Shown here one piece after another: positions 9,457-17,695 of a stretch of 64,000 bases of DNA (the stretch's first letter is position 1; each line of letters opens with the position of its first letter). Both the position numbers and the translations under genes were made by a program. Origin of the DNA: Jeotgalicoccus marinus DSM 19772 (GTDB lineage: Bacteria > Bacillota > Bacilli > Staphylococcales > Salinicoccaceae). Under the pieces are notes generated by a model that saw only the letters and a list, made by a program, of their open reading frames with translations, ran no database searches and was not told where the DNA came from. The stretch lies in assembly GCF_000425825.1 (NCBI RefSeq), contig NZ_AUEE01000003.1, forward strand, positions 1 through 64,000, in the 5' to 3' direction.

Positions 9457-9487
9457 TTGACTAATTAAAAAAGTTAGGATAACCTAA
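9457..9487 (+). promoter_or_regulatory. Promoter with MntR/DtxR-type operator for the metal ABC operon
   Basis: A -35 TTGACT (9457-9462) and a weak -10 TAACCT (9480-9485) are 17 bp apart. The palindrome TTAGGATAACCTAA (9474-9487) overlaps the -10 box. It matches the TTAGG...CCTAA core of DtxR/SirR/MntR operators, and a DtxR-family gene ends this operon, so metal-dependent autorepression is the likely control. The binding is inferred. Confidence 0.7.
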
Positions 9488-9529
9488 TAATTAAATTTAC
9501 ATAACCCAACAAAAGGAGCGTTTATACAG

Positions 9530-10462
9530 ATGAAAAAAATAATAACGATGATTATGGCTTTAACTTTAACGATTATCTTAGCCGCTTGTAGTACTGAAGC
9601 AAGTTCTGAAACTGACAACGATAAACAAAACCTTGTCGTCACGACGACCTTTATCAATGATATGGTCTCTGTTTTAGATGAAGGTATAGACGGCTACAAT
9701 GTTGAAATGATTATTCCTGCTGGAGAGGACCCACACGTTTATGAACCTAAGGCAAGTGATCTTAGCGTGTTAGGTGATGCGGATACCGTGCTTTACCACG
9801 GTTTAAATTTTGAAGGTCGAATGGCAGATGTGCTTGAGGAAGGTGTATCGATTACTGATGATTTCAATACGGATCATTTAACGACAATGGAAGATGATGA
9901 GGGAGGCTCTGAAACTGACCCTCACTTCTGGTTTGATATCGAACTTTACAAACAAGCTGTTACAAAAGTGAAGGATACTTTAATCGAGAACAATCCTGAA
10001 GCAGAGGATGCTTATGAACAAAATTACGATAACTATATTAAAGAGCTTGATGAACTTAAAACTTACGTATCAGATAGAGTTGAAGAAATTCCTAAGGAAT
10101 CCCGTATTCTTGTGACGCCTCACGATGCTTTCCAATACCTAGAGAAAACTCAAGATATAGATGTTCACGCACCTCAAGGTTTCTCTACTGACAGTGAAGT
10201 TTCAAATAACCAAATTGAAGAAACTGCAAATTTAATAGCTGACAACAATATTAAAGCAATCTTTGTAGAAACAACGACAAATCCAGACAGAATGACACGC
10301 CTTCAGGAAATTGTCGAATCTAAAGGTGGTTCAGTAGAAGTGGTTAACAGCGATGATGAGAAATTACTATCTGACTCTTTAGCCGTAGAAGGTGAGGCTG
10401 GTGATACCTTTATCGGTATGTACCGTCATAATATTGATACGATCGTCGACAATCTTAAATAA
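9530..10462 (+). CDS. mntA: Metal ABC transporter substrate-binding lipoprotein (Mn/Zn type)
   Basis: 310 residues. The signal peptide ends in a LAAC lipobox (Cys about residue 20), so the protein is lipid-anchored on the outer face of the membrane. The cluster A-I metal-binding ligands are visible: DPHVYEP (about 65), DPHFWFD (about 132), the TPHDAFQYL stretch (about 200) and a C-terminal acidic ligand region. The short spacing without a His-rich loop favours manganese (PsaA/MntC type) over zinc. First gene of a five-gene operon with its ATPase, two permeases and the regulator. Confidence 0.88.
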   Translation: MKKIITMIMALTLTIILAACSTEASSETDNDKQNLVVTTTFINDMVSVLDEGIDGYNVEMIIPAGEDPHVYEPKASDLSVLGDADTVLYHGLNFEGRMADVLEEGVSITDDFNTDHLTTMEDDEGGSETDPHFWFDIELYKQAVTKVKDTLIENNPEAEDAYEQNYDNYIKELDELKTYVSDRVEEIPKESRILVTPHDAFQYLEKTQDIDVHAPQGFSTDSEVSNNQIEETANLIADNNIKAIFVETTTNPDRMTRLQEIVESKGGSVEVVNSDDEKLLSDSLAVEGEAGDTFIGMYRHNIDTIVDNLK

Positions 10463-10474
10463 AGGAGGATAACT

Positions 10475-11191
10475 ATGTCACATTCAATAATTAACGTAAA
10501 TGATTTAACTGTAGCCTATAATAATAAGGCTGCAGTTCGTCATTTAAATATAGATGTTAAAGCAGGGAGTTTAACTGCGGTTGTCGGTCCAAATGGTGCG
10601 GGTAAATCAACTTTAATGAAGGCAATCATGAAGTTAATTAAACCCACATCCGGGCAGACATCAGTCATGGATGACACTAGTAAAAAAGCACTTAAAAATA
10701 TTGCCTATGTACCTCAAAAAGGCGACGTCAACTGGGATTTCCCTGCTACTGTCTTAGACGTCGTCATAATGGGACGCTATGTTCATAAAGGTTGGTTTAA
10801 AAGACCAAATAATGAGGATACAAGAATCGCTCTAGAAGCACTGAAAACAATGAAGATGACAGAATATAAAGACCGTCAAATCTCTGAGTTATCAGGCGGT
10901 CAACGTCAGCGCGTCTTTTTAGCGCGTGCTATTGCACATGATGCGAGTATTTACCTTATGGATGAGCCGCTTCAAGGCATCGACATTACAACCGAAAAGT
11001 TAATTATCGACACCATGAAAAATTTACAAAAACAAGGTAAGACTTTTCTAGTTGTCCATCATAATTTAAATACTGTGCCTGAATATTTTGATCATGTCAT
11101 CATCTTAAACAAAACAGTCATTGCAAGCGGTCCGGTAAAAGAAGTCTGGTCAGAAGATAATATTAATGCCGCTTATTATGAAATGATGTGA
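10475..11191 (+). CDS. mntB: Metal ABC transporter ATP-binding protein
   Basis: 238 residues with a complete ABC ATPase set: Walker A GPNGAGKST near residue 38, signature LSGGQRQR near 140, Walker B IYLMDEP near 160 and the switch His in VVHHNLNT. It lies 12 bp after the binding-protein gene and 6 bp before the first permease. It powers import of Mn(II) or a related ion. Symbols follow the common mntABC usage for staphylococcal and bacillus systems; naming order varies between species. Confidence 0.88.
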   Translation: MSHSIINVNDLTVAYNNKAAVRHLNIDVKAGSLTAVVGPNGAGKSTLMKAIMKLIKPTSGQTSVMDDTSKKALKNIAYVPQKGDVNWDFPATVLDVVIMGRYVHKGWFKRPNNEDTRIALEALKTMKMTEYKDRQISELSGGQRQRVFLARAIAHDASIYLMDEPLQGIDITTEKLIIDTMKNLQKQGKTFLVVHHNLNTVPEYFDHVIILNKTVIASGPVKEVWSEDNINAAYYEMM

Positions 11192-11197
11192 TAAGTA

Positions 11198-12073
11198 ATG
11201 GATATTTTAACGTCTTATTCATTTATAATTGTCGCTTTCGGCACGGTCATTTTAGCAATCGCTTCAGGCGTAGTGGGTACTGTCAGCGTCTTAAAGGGAC
11301 AAAGTTTAATTGGTGATGCAATCGGTCATGCAACTTTTCCAGGTGTTGTCATTGCCTTTATGATTTTTGGCATGATGGAAACGTCAGTCCTCGTGATTGG
11401 TGCAGTCATATTTGGAGTGCTTGCCTTTTGGTTTATAAACAAAATCACCTCAGAGTCAAAGATTTCCTTAGACAGTGCCCTTGCCTTAATTTTATCTAGC
11501 TTTTTCGGTTTGGGTATGGTCTTAAAAAGCTATGTACAAGGCAATTCCAATTTTTCAGGTACCCAAGGTATAGATGACTTTATATTTGGTCAGGCTGCCT
11601 ACATGTTGAGATCTGATGTCTATATCATCATTGCAGCTGCCCTAATTAGTCTGCTGATATTTACTATTTTCTATCATCAATTAAGAATCTACATTTTTGA
11701 TGAAGCATACAGCCGTACAATCGGTATTAATAAAAACTTGATGAACACACTGGTCTTACTCATGACAATTGCCTTAATTTCAGTTGGGCTGAAAGCAGTT
11801 GGTGCCATTCTAATCGTAAATATTTTAATCGTACCTGCTGTTATAGGCAGTTTATGGTCGAACCGTTTCCTTAATGTGCTCGTTATTGCCGGTATTTCAG
11901 GTGGCGTTTCAGCCTTTATAGGCACCTTTGTTTCAACCGCATTCACAGGTATACCAACGGGTCCAGCGATTATTCTATCACTCAGTATTCTTTTAATACT
12001 GTCCCTAGTCGTTGCCCCAAAAGGTCTCGGTTCTAAAATTATTCAAAGTAAAAAGCGAGGTGCCAATATATGA
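11198..12073 (+). CDS. mntC: Metal ABC transporter permease, first subunit
   Basis: 291 residues with eight or more hydrophobic spans of the ABC-3 (ZnuB/MntC) family. The family motif region near GQSLIGDAIGHATFPGVV is at about residues 35-52, and the conserved GLKAVGAILIVNILIVPA block is near 200. Its last 4 bp overlap the start of the second permease gene, so translation is likely coupled and the two permeases probably form a heterodimer. Confidence 0.87.
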   Translation: MDILTSYSFIIVAFGTVILAIASGVVGTVSVLKGQSLIGDAIGHATFPGVVIAFMIFGMMETSVLVIGAVIFGVLAFWFINKITSESKISLDSALALILSSFFGLGMVLKSYVQGNSNFSGTQGIDDFIFGQAAYMLRSDVYIIIAAALISLLIFTIFYHQLRIYIFDEAYSRTIGINKNLMNTLVLLMTIALISVGLKAVGAILIVNILIVPAVIGSLWSNRFLNVLVIAGISGGVSAFIGTFVSTAFTGIPTGPAIILSLSILLILSLVVAPKGLGSKIIQSKKRGANI

Positions 12074-12918
12074 TAGAAGTATTTGCAGTCCTACTCATCA
12101 CGGCACTTGCAACGAGTTTACTTGGTGTATTTTTAGTCTTAAAAGGACAGGCGATGACAACCGATGCTATCAGTCATACGATTTTACTTGGTATCGTACT
12201 CGCTTTTTTCATCACCAATGATTTACGATCACCCCTACTCATCATCGGAGCAACAATTATCGGCTTATTAACCGTCTATCTAATAGAGCTAATTTCTAAC
12301 TCTAAGTTAGTCAAAGCCGATGCTTCAATCGGCATTGTCTTTACAGCTTTATTTGCAATTGCCGTCATTTTAGTGTCGAGATATGCAGATGACGTGCACT
12401 TAGATATCGACGTCGTCCTTATGGGGCAAGTCTTATTCGCCCCCTTAAATCGCATCGATATTTTAGGTTTCAGCCTACCCTATGCACTTGTTCATTTATC
12501 GATTATTTTACTAATTAATATCATCTTCGTTCTCTTGTGTTACAAAGAATTAAAAGTCACAAGTTTTGATCCAATATTCGCTGCTGTTTCTGGCTTTTCG
12601 GCAACATTGATCTACTACATTCTGATGTCACTAGTTTCTATTACAGCAGTAACGGCTTTTGATACTGTTGGTTCAATACTCGTCATTAGTTTCTTTACGG
12701 CCCCGGCCATGACTGCTTATTTAGTTTCCAAAAGACTATCTAGAATGATTTGGCTCACACTGATTATTGCGGCATTCAACAGTATAGCCGGCGGCATATT
12801 TGGGTATTTCACGGACACTTCTATATCAGGTAGTGTTGCAACGGTTTCATTCATCACATTTATACTAGTGTTTATGATTCAAAAATTCACTTTAAGCCAT
12901 AGAAAACCAGTAAATTAA
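12070..12918 (+). CDS. mntD: Metal ABC transporter permease, second subunit
   Basis: 282 residues, also an ABC-3 family membrane protein. It repeats the hallmark block (KGQAMTTDAISHTILLGI near residue 26) and the late block FDTVGSILVISFFTAPA (about 200). Systems of this type often carry two different permeases, as here. Overlaps the previous gene by 4 bp. Confidence 0.87.
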   Translation: MIEVFAVLLITALATSLLGVFLVLKGQAMTTDAISHTILLGIVLAFFITNDLRSPLLIIGATIIGLLTVYLIELISNSKLVKADASIGIVFTALFAIAVILVSRYADDVHLDIDVVLMGQVLFAPLNRIDILGFSLPYALVHLSIILLINIIFVLLCYKELKVTSFDPIFAAVSGFSATLIYYILMSLVSITAVTAFDTVGSILVISFFTAPAMTAYLVSKRLSRMIWLTLIIAAFNSIAGGIFGYFTDTSISGSVATVSFITFILVFMIQKFTLSHRKPVN

Positions 12919-12980
12919 ATTTGCCTGTTTCATAAAGTTTCTTCATAATTAGACATGAAACTTGTGAATGGAGGGTAACG

Positions 12981-13640
12981 ATGAGCCCAACTAAAGAAGA
13001 TTATTTAAAAGTGTTATTTGAACTTGGTGCTTGGAAAATACAAGTACCTAATAAAGAGATTGCAGAACGGTTAGGCATTTCACCACCGACTGTCACTGAA
13101 ATGATGAACAGCCTCGTAAAAGCAGGCTGGGTCACATACATTCCATATAAGGGCAGCATGTTGACCGATGAAGGTGCGAAATATGCAAAGAAGCTCATTC
13201 GTAAGCACCGTCTTTGGGAAGTGTTTCTCGTGAAAAATCTTAACTTTGAAAAGGACGAAGTTCATGATGAAGCAGAGCTACTAGAGCATTCAACGAGTGA
13301 TCTCTTAGCAGACCGCTTAGAAGCGTACTTAGATTATCCAAGTCATTGTCCCCATGGCGGTGCAATCCCCTTAGATTTAATGGAGAAACAAGAGAAAGTG
13401 TCGATTCGTCTGTCTGATGTTGAACTTAATCAACCAGTCAACATCGCACGAATGCTTAATGAGGAAAAACTCGTTCATTACTTCCAACGTGCCAATCTAA
13501 ATGTAGGCGATCAGATTAAAATTTATGAGGTGGATAAAACACTCGATCTCCTATTCATTCACAACATAAGTCGTGATGAAAACGTTGAACTCAGTCAAAC
13601 CATTGCACAATATCTCTTTGTTGTTATTGAGGAACAATAA
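12981..13640 (+). CDS. mntR: DtxR/MntR-family metal-dependent transcriptional repressor
   Basis: 219 residues. The N-terminal winged helix-turn-helix (residues 1 to about 65; IAERLGISPPTVTEMMNSL is the HTH) is followed by a dimerisation domain with metal ligands (HRLWEVFL, HDEAELLEHS, HCPHGGAIP). A C-terminal SH3-like domain (about 150-219) makes it a long DtxR/IdeR/SirR-type protein rather than the short Bacillus MntR. It ends the transporter operon 62 bp after the permease and probably represses it through the palindrome at 9474-9487 when metal is plentiful. Confidence 0.88.
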   Translation: MSPTKEDYLKVLFELGAWKIQVPNKEIAERLGISPPTVTEMMNSLVKAGWVTYIPYKGSMLTDEGAKYAKKLIRKHRLWEVFLVKNLNFEKDEVHDEAELLEHSTSDLLADRLEAYLDYPSHCPHGGAIPLDLMEKQEKVSIRLSDVELNQPVNIARMLNEEKLVHYFQRANLNVGDQIKIYEVDKTLDLLFIHNISRDENVELSQTIAQYLFVVIEEQ

Positions 13641-13645
13641 AAATG

Positions 13646-13675
13646 ACCGGTGCGTTAGAATTCTAACGCACCGGT
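13646..13675. terminator. Bidirectional terminator between mntR and dps
   Basis: A perfect 30-bp palindrome with 15-bp arms meeting at an EcoRI-like centre. It lies between convergent genes and can stop transcription from both sides. T runs are short. Confidence 0.75.
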
Positions 13676-13715
13676 CTTCTATATCATTTCATTAGAGCAT
13701 GTACCCTAATAAACA

Positions 13716-14171
13716 TTACTCACCTAAATAAGATTTAAGCATCCAGTTGTTCTTCTCAACATCTTGAGCAATTGCGATGAACATATCTGCTGTACGATCG
13801 TCACCAGCATCTTCTGCTGTTTTAACTGATTGATTTAATTCTGCAGATAATACTTCGAAGTCTTCAGTTAACTGTTTAACCATTTGTTTAGCATCAAGAC
13901 CATATTCGCCTTCTTCAATGCTAGACTCTTCAAGTGATTCTGTAAGTTTAGCAATTGGCTCTCCACCTAGAGTAAGAATTCTCTCTGCTAAATCGTCTAC
14001 ATATACTGCTGTTGCATCGTATAACTCTTCAAATTTAGCGTGTAGTGAGAAGAAATTAGGTCCTTTAACATACCAGTGGTAGTTGTGTAATTTAGTCCAT
14101 AATACTGTGTTGTTCGCTAATTGCTTGTTTAATACTTCGATTACTGCTGTTTTTTCTGTAACTTGTGCCAT
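13716..14171 (-). CDS. dps: Dps/MrgA-family ferritin-like DNA-protecting protein
   Basis: 151 residues. The ferroxidase signature of Dps is clear: HNYHWYVKGPNFFSLHAKFEELYD (residues about 28-51; His, His, Asp/Glu ligands), then the DDLAERILTLGGEP block near 67. The family forms dodecamers that oxidise and store iron with hydrogen peroxide and shield DNA. Single gene, convergent with mntR. Two PerR-like boxes upstream suggest peroxide induction, as for mrgA in Bacillus and staphylococci. Confidence 0.93.
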   Translation of the reverse strand: MAQVTEKTAVIEVLNKQLANNTVLWTKLHNYHWYVKGPNFFSLHAKFEELYDATAVYVDDLAERILTLGGEPIAKLTESLEESSIEEGEYGLDAKQMVKQLTEDFEVLSAELNQSVKTAEDAGDDRTADMFIAIAQDVEKNNWMLKSYLGE

Positions 14172-14223
14172 TATAAAATCACCTTTCCCTTATATAATAG
14201 TATGAGTTTGCGCAACTATTTAT

Positions 14224-14300
14224 TTAGAATCATTATTATTTATAAACTTATTATAGCAACAATAGAATAATTAATCAAGCTCTATTTAGAATTATTATAA
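14224..14300 (-). promoter_or_regulatory. Two PerR-like boxes upstream of dps
   Basis: TTAGAATTATTATAA at 14286-14300 differs from the PerR consensus TTATAATNATTATAA at one base. TTAGAATCATTATTA at 14224-14238 differs at two apart from the free centre. Both lie in the AT-rich leader of the dps gene. Peroxide-responsive control by PerR is inferred from the match and from known mrgA/dps regulation. The rest of the 214-bp gap shows no other gene. Confidence 0.6.
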
Positions 14301-14385
14301 ATAAGACTTTAGAAGACTATTCTATCTCGCTAACAATAATCAATACCCCTACTAAATTAATATAAACATTAAAAAAATGACTGAT

Positions 14386-15165
14386 TTATATTAAACCAGC
14401 CATCTTCAAACCTTCTACTAAGCCGTTGTCGTCTACGTGACGGGTTTGATATCGACTTACTCTTTTTGCCTCATCAACAGCATTTCCCATAGCAACACTA
14501 TTTTTAACTAAGCTAAGCATCTCTACATCATTCGGTCCATCTCCAAATGCATATACCTGTTCTAAGTCGACACCCATTTTCTCTATCAACATTTCTATTC
14601 CTTTAGCTTTAGAACCGCCTTTAGGTATGACATCTGTAGCAAATTCATGCCATCTTAAGAAGTAAACATCATCATAATTGTTTTCATACGCTTCTTCTTC
14701 GCCATCGGTACAAAACAACAGCGCTTGATGAATATCATTATTATGGTAGTATGCCTGATCTTCTGTCACCTCGAAGTTTAACTTCAATGATCCGATGCCA
14801 CTTTGAACATGTTTATGTTCTCTCGTGCTCACTCGTAGATCGTTCTCATCACAATATGCAATTGGATGATCATTTTTATAAGCTTGTTTAGTCAGTGCAT
14901 CAAGTGTTTCATTCGAAATTGGATTTTCATAGATAACCTGACCTTCGTAGACAATATATTGACCATTGTAACTAATGTATGTTTCGATACCTAACATTTC
15001 TCTTAACTCTTTAAACATAAACGGACCACGACCTGTCGCAATTGCAACAATATGACCTTGTTCTCTGAGTTGTATTACAGCATTTCTAGCATCTTCAGGC
15101 ACTTCTTTAGAAGTGTTATATAAAGTTCCGTCGATATCAAAGAATATCAATTTCTTATCTGTCAT
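14386..15165 (-). CDS. Cof-type HAD-superfamily phosphatase
   Basis: 259 residues from the ATG at 15165, which has a GAGGTG site; the reading frame is open further upstream, but that part overlaps the next gene and is not family-like. HAD motif I DIDGTLYNT is at residues 8-16, motif II ATGRG near 44, Lys of motif III in GGSKAKGIE and motif IV GDGPNDVEML near 210. The alpha/beta cap between motifs II and III marks the Cof (IIB) class, which hydrolyses sugar phosphates, flavin or nucleotide phosphates. Substrate unknown. Confidence 0.88.
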   Translation of the reverse strand: MTDKKLIFFDIDGTLYNTSKEVPEDARNAVIQLREQGHIVAIATGRGPFMFKELREMLGIETYISYNGQYIVYEGQVIYENPISNETLDALTKQAYKNDHPIAYCDENDLRVSTREHKHVQSGIGSLKLNFEVTEDQAYYHNNDIHQALLFCTDGEEEAYENNYDDVYFLRWHEFATDVIPKGGSKAKGIEMLIEKMGVDLEQVYAFGDGPNDVEMLSLVKNSVAMGNAVDEAKRVSRYQTRHVDDNGLVEGLKMAGLI

Positions 15166-15182
15166 AAGGCACCTCTTTTGAT

Positions 15183-15593
15183 TTAAATAATATACATATT
15201 CGATAAAATAATCACTGCAGCAATCAGTACAAGCCAAATTGCAATCATAAACAGATTCGCCTTATCGTAAAAAGCAGTATACAAGAGAAAATCCGTCATG
15301 ATATTTAAAAGTAATTGTAAGATGATTACTAAAACTAAAGCACTAAGGCCTAAAGTGATATTTCCCGAGAAATATAAGATGATTGAAGTGATATAAACTA
15401 GGGTCATTACAATGAAGAATATTCTTTCTTTTTTCACTAGATTTAACCGCATTATCTTCGCAATCGTTTCTTTTTCATCATTAAAGTATCGTCTTTCATC
15501 GAATGAAAAATGAATTCTATCTTGGTCAAAAAATGACGTTGTCGCAAATTTAATTAATAGTCCTGCAACTAAAACAAATAAAAGTATATGCAT
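15183..15593 (-). CDS. Small multispan membrane protein
   Basis: 136 residues with about four hydrophobic spans (1-20, 60-78, 80-100 and 115-135) separated by one charged loop (residues 22-58) rich in Asp, Glu, Lys and Arg. No family is recognised with certainty. A GGAG site precedes the ATG. It sits 8 bp after the RNase H gene and 17 bp before the HAD gene start, so the three may be one transcript. Confidence 0.7.
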   Translation of the reverse strand: MHILLFVLVAGLLIKFATTSFFDQDRIHFSFDERRYFNDEKETIAKIMRLNLVKKERIFFIVMTLVYITSIILYFSGNITLGLSALVLVIILQLLLNIMTDFLLYTAFYDKANLFMIAIWLVLIAAVIILSNMYII

Positions 15594-15601
15594 AATTTCT
15601 C

Positions 15602-16195
15602 CTACTGACTTACAGCTTGTTTAGCGAGTTGGTCTGCAAGATCGTTAAATTCCACACCTGTATGTGCTGCCACCTTATAGAAATGAATATTAATCTTCTT
15701 ACTATATTCGTGCATCGTTTTAACATAATTTTGAGTGACAGAATTCCTCGCTCTCCACTCTTCATTATACCATTTTTCTAATCCTGCATAATCGTAGTGC
15801 ACATATATATCACTATAGTCATGTTGAATCGCCCACTCTACTGCATAGAGAATACCTGCTATTTCTGCTGTTACGTTCCAAAGATTGACTTCAGGGTCGA
15901 CCTCAGTCGGTTCACTCGCTTGGTGAATCACACGATCGTCCACTATAAACACCGCACCAAAGCCTGCCTTTTCACTTCTTTTGTCATAACTACCATCCAC
16001 ATAAGTCACAAGGGCACCTTTAGGAATATCTACTATTTCATTTTTTAAATTATCTATAAAATTCTCAGCTTCTTGTCTTGTTTTAAATGATTTGAATTCT
16101 GCCCCACTATAACCTTTAACTGCTTTTTGACAGTCCGGCCAATTAGTGAAGATGCCTGTTTGATGTCCTTTACGCACTGCATAATATTTCGCCAT
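15602..16195 (-). CDS. rnhA: Ribonuclease H type I with N-terminal hybrid-binding domain
   Basis: 197 residues. The first 50 (YYAVRKGHQTGIFTNW, GAEFKSFKTRQEAENF) form the caulimovirus viroplasmin-like RNA:DNA hybrid-binding domain. The RNase H domain follows with the four catalytic acids in VTYVDGSYD, NVTAEIAGIL, VHYDYAG and FNDLADQLA. The enzyme cuts RNA in RNA:DNA hybrids such as R-loops and primers. The domain order is that of Bacillus YpdQ-like and eukaryotic RNase H1 proteins. Confidence 0.9.
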   Translation of the reverse strand: MAKYYAVRKGHQTGIFTNWPDCQKAVKGYSGAEFKSFKTRQEAENFIDNLKNEIVDIPKGALVTYVDGSYDKRSEKAGFGAVFIVDDRVIHQASEPTEVDPEVNLWNVTAEIAGILYAVEWAIQHDYSDIYVHYDYAGLEKWYNEEWRARNSVTQNYVKTMHEYSKKINIHFYKVAAHTGVEFNDLADQLAKQAVSQ

Positions 16196-16221
16196 AACGA
16201 TACTCCTTTAAATATATAAAA

Positions 16222-16246
16222 CCACTCATGATTGTACCATGAGTGG
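16222..16246 (-). terminator. Rho-independent terminator after the MetE-like gene
   Basis: 9-bp stem (16222-16230 and 16238-16246) with a 7-nt loop, followed on the minus strand by a T-rich stretch. Confidence 0.8.
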
Positions 16247-16254
16247 CAGTTTCC

Positions 16255-17340
16255 TTATAATAATTCGTCAGCAAGTGCAATGACGTAACGTAATTTTTCC
16301 CACTGTTCTTCCTCAGTTAATACATTTCCGTGGTGTGTTGAAGAGAATCCACATTGTGGACTCAAACGAATTTGTTCTTTAGGCACATAATTGGTCGCTT
16401 CTTCAATACGCGCTTTGATCACTTCTTTATCTTCTAAATCACCACTTTTTGAAGTCAGTAAACCGAGCACAACAGCCGGGCCACCATCAGGAATTTCTTT
16501 TAGAGGCTCAAAATCGCCTGAACGATCATCGTCATACTCTAAAAAGAAACCATCAACATTTTCTTTAGCAAATAAGACAGGTGCAATCTTGGCGTATGAT
16601 CCTTCAAATGCCCAAGTTGAACGGTAGTTTCCTCGACATAAGTGAGTAGTAATTACCATATCTTCTGGTTTCACTTCTAGGGCGCCATTTACAACTCTTA
16701 GAGCAAGATCTATAAGTTGTTCGCGGTTATAACCACTCTCTTGATACGGTTCTTCTTCAGTATTTAGTCTTGCAATATAAACATCATCTAACTGTAAGTA
16801 TCGACAACCGACATCATAGAAGGCCAAGATGGCATCCTGGTAAGCTGCAATAATGTCATCTGCATATTCTTCAATATCCGGATAGATTTCCTTATTACGT
16901 ACACCATAGTTGAAAAATTGGTTAGGTGAAGGAATAGTTTGTTTTGGAACAGCTCTGTCTCCAACGATTTCCTTAAACAGGATAAACTCTTTCACGTGTG
17001 GATGGTTTTTATCGAAAGAAATCTTACCGATGTTGCGGATATTATAGGCTTCTGTCTTCATGCCATTGAATGAGTAACCTTCTTCAGGGATATAGCCTTC
17101 AAAGCCACCAACATGTTCCATAAAGTCAGTGTGCCAAAAACGTCGGCGGAACTCGCCATCCGTAACAGCCTTGAGTCCGACTTCAATTTGCTTATCCACA
17201 ACTTTTTCAATTTCTTCTGTTTCTATTTTAAATAATTCGTCCTTACTGATATTACCTGCTTCAAAGTCTTTTCTTGCTTGATGTATTCTGACAGGACGTA
17301 ATAAACTTCCGACGTGATCTGCTTTAAATGGTGCTGACAT
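16255..17340 (-). CDS. Cobalamin-independent methionine synthase-like methyltransferase (YxjG/YxjH family)
   Basis: 361 residues, about the size of the catalytic C-terminal half of MetE. The start ADHVGSLLRP is the family mark. Zinc ligands are seen as His in THLCRGNY (about residue 230), Glu in FLEYDDDRSG and Cys in RLSPQCGFSS. The enzyme probably moves a methyl group to homocysteine or a related thiol; the folate donor side is uncertain because the MetE N-terminal half is absent. A SAM-I riboswitch in its leader ties it to methionine supply. Confidence 0.87.
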   Translation of the reverse strand: MSAPFKADHVGSLLRPVRIHQARKDFEAGNISKDELFKIETEEIEKVVDKQIEVGLKAVTDGEFRRRFWHTDFMEHVGGFEGYIPEEGYSFNGMKTEAYNIRNIGKISFDKNHPHVKEFILFKEIVGDRAVPKQTIPSPNQFFNYGVRNKEIYPDIEEYADDIIAAYQDAILAFYDVGCRYLQLDDVYIARLNTEEEPYQESGYNREQLIDLALRVVNGALEVKPEDMVITTHLCRGNYRSTWAFEGSYAKIAPVLFAKENVDGFFLEYDDDRSGDFEPLKEIPDGGPAVVLGLLTSKSGDLEDKEVIKARIEEATNYVPKEQIRLSPQCGFSSTHHGNVLTEEEQWEKLRYVIALADELL

Positions 17341-17430
17341 GTAATAACCTCTTTCAATATTGTTTTTAAATAAATAAATTCCCCTTCTATCTTGTTTAAG
17401 ATTTAAAAGAGGAGTGCTTTACATGTCCAT

Positions 17431-17535
17431 CTTCTCATCTTTAAGTTACAAGAACTTCAAGGAATTAGCACAGTACCCCTAAGGGTCCGCTGCTGAGGTA
17501 TCGACGGGCCTTTTCCCTCCACCTCTCTGGATAAG
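17431..17535 (-). ncRNA. SAM-I riboswitch (S-box leader)
   Basis: On the minus strand the leader begins with CTTATC, then AGAGAGGTGGAGGGA and GGCCC, a variable hairpin, the GTGCTAATTCC element and a closing GATGAG. These are the conserved parts of the S-box in the correct order. When S-adenosylmethionine binds, downstream expression is shut off. It lies about 90 nt before the MetE-like start. I could not resolve whether the expression platform works by termination or by blocking the ribosome site. The remainder of the 355-bp gap holds the divergent promoter region of the MFS gene. Confidence 0.92.
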
Positions 17536-17695
17536 AATTTTATTTATTTAATTGAATATTATATTAGCACTAGACATAATATTCTGTCAAATAACTTATA
17601 AATCACTAAGTGAAAACACTTTCTTTATATATAATATAGACTTTGTTTTTAATGTGTAATAGTATATCTCTTATGCTTTTAGTAAGGAGGTTAAT

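Noticed and set aside
12012-12221. 69-residue frame across the permease junction
   Set aside because: Overlaps two conserved permease genes; composition is not protein-like.
17431-17535. T-box leader
   Set aside because: No T-box sequence or specifier stem; the S-box elements fit in order.
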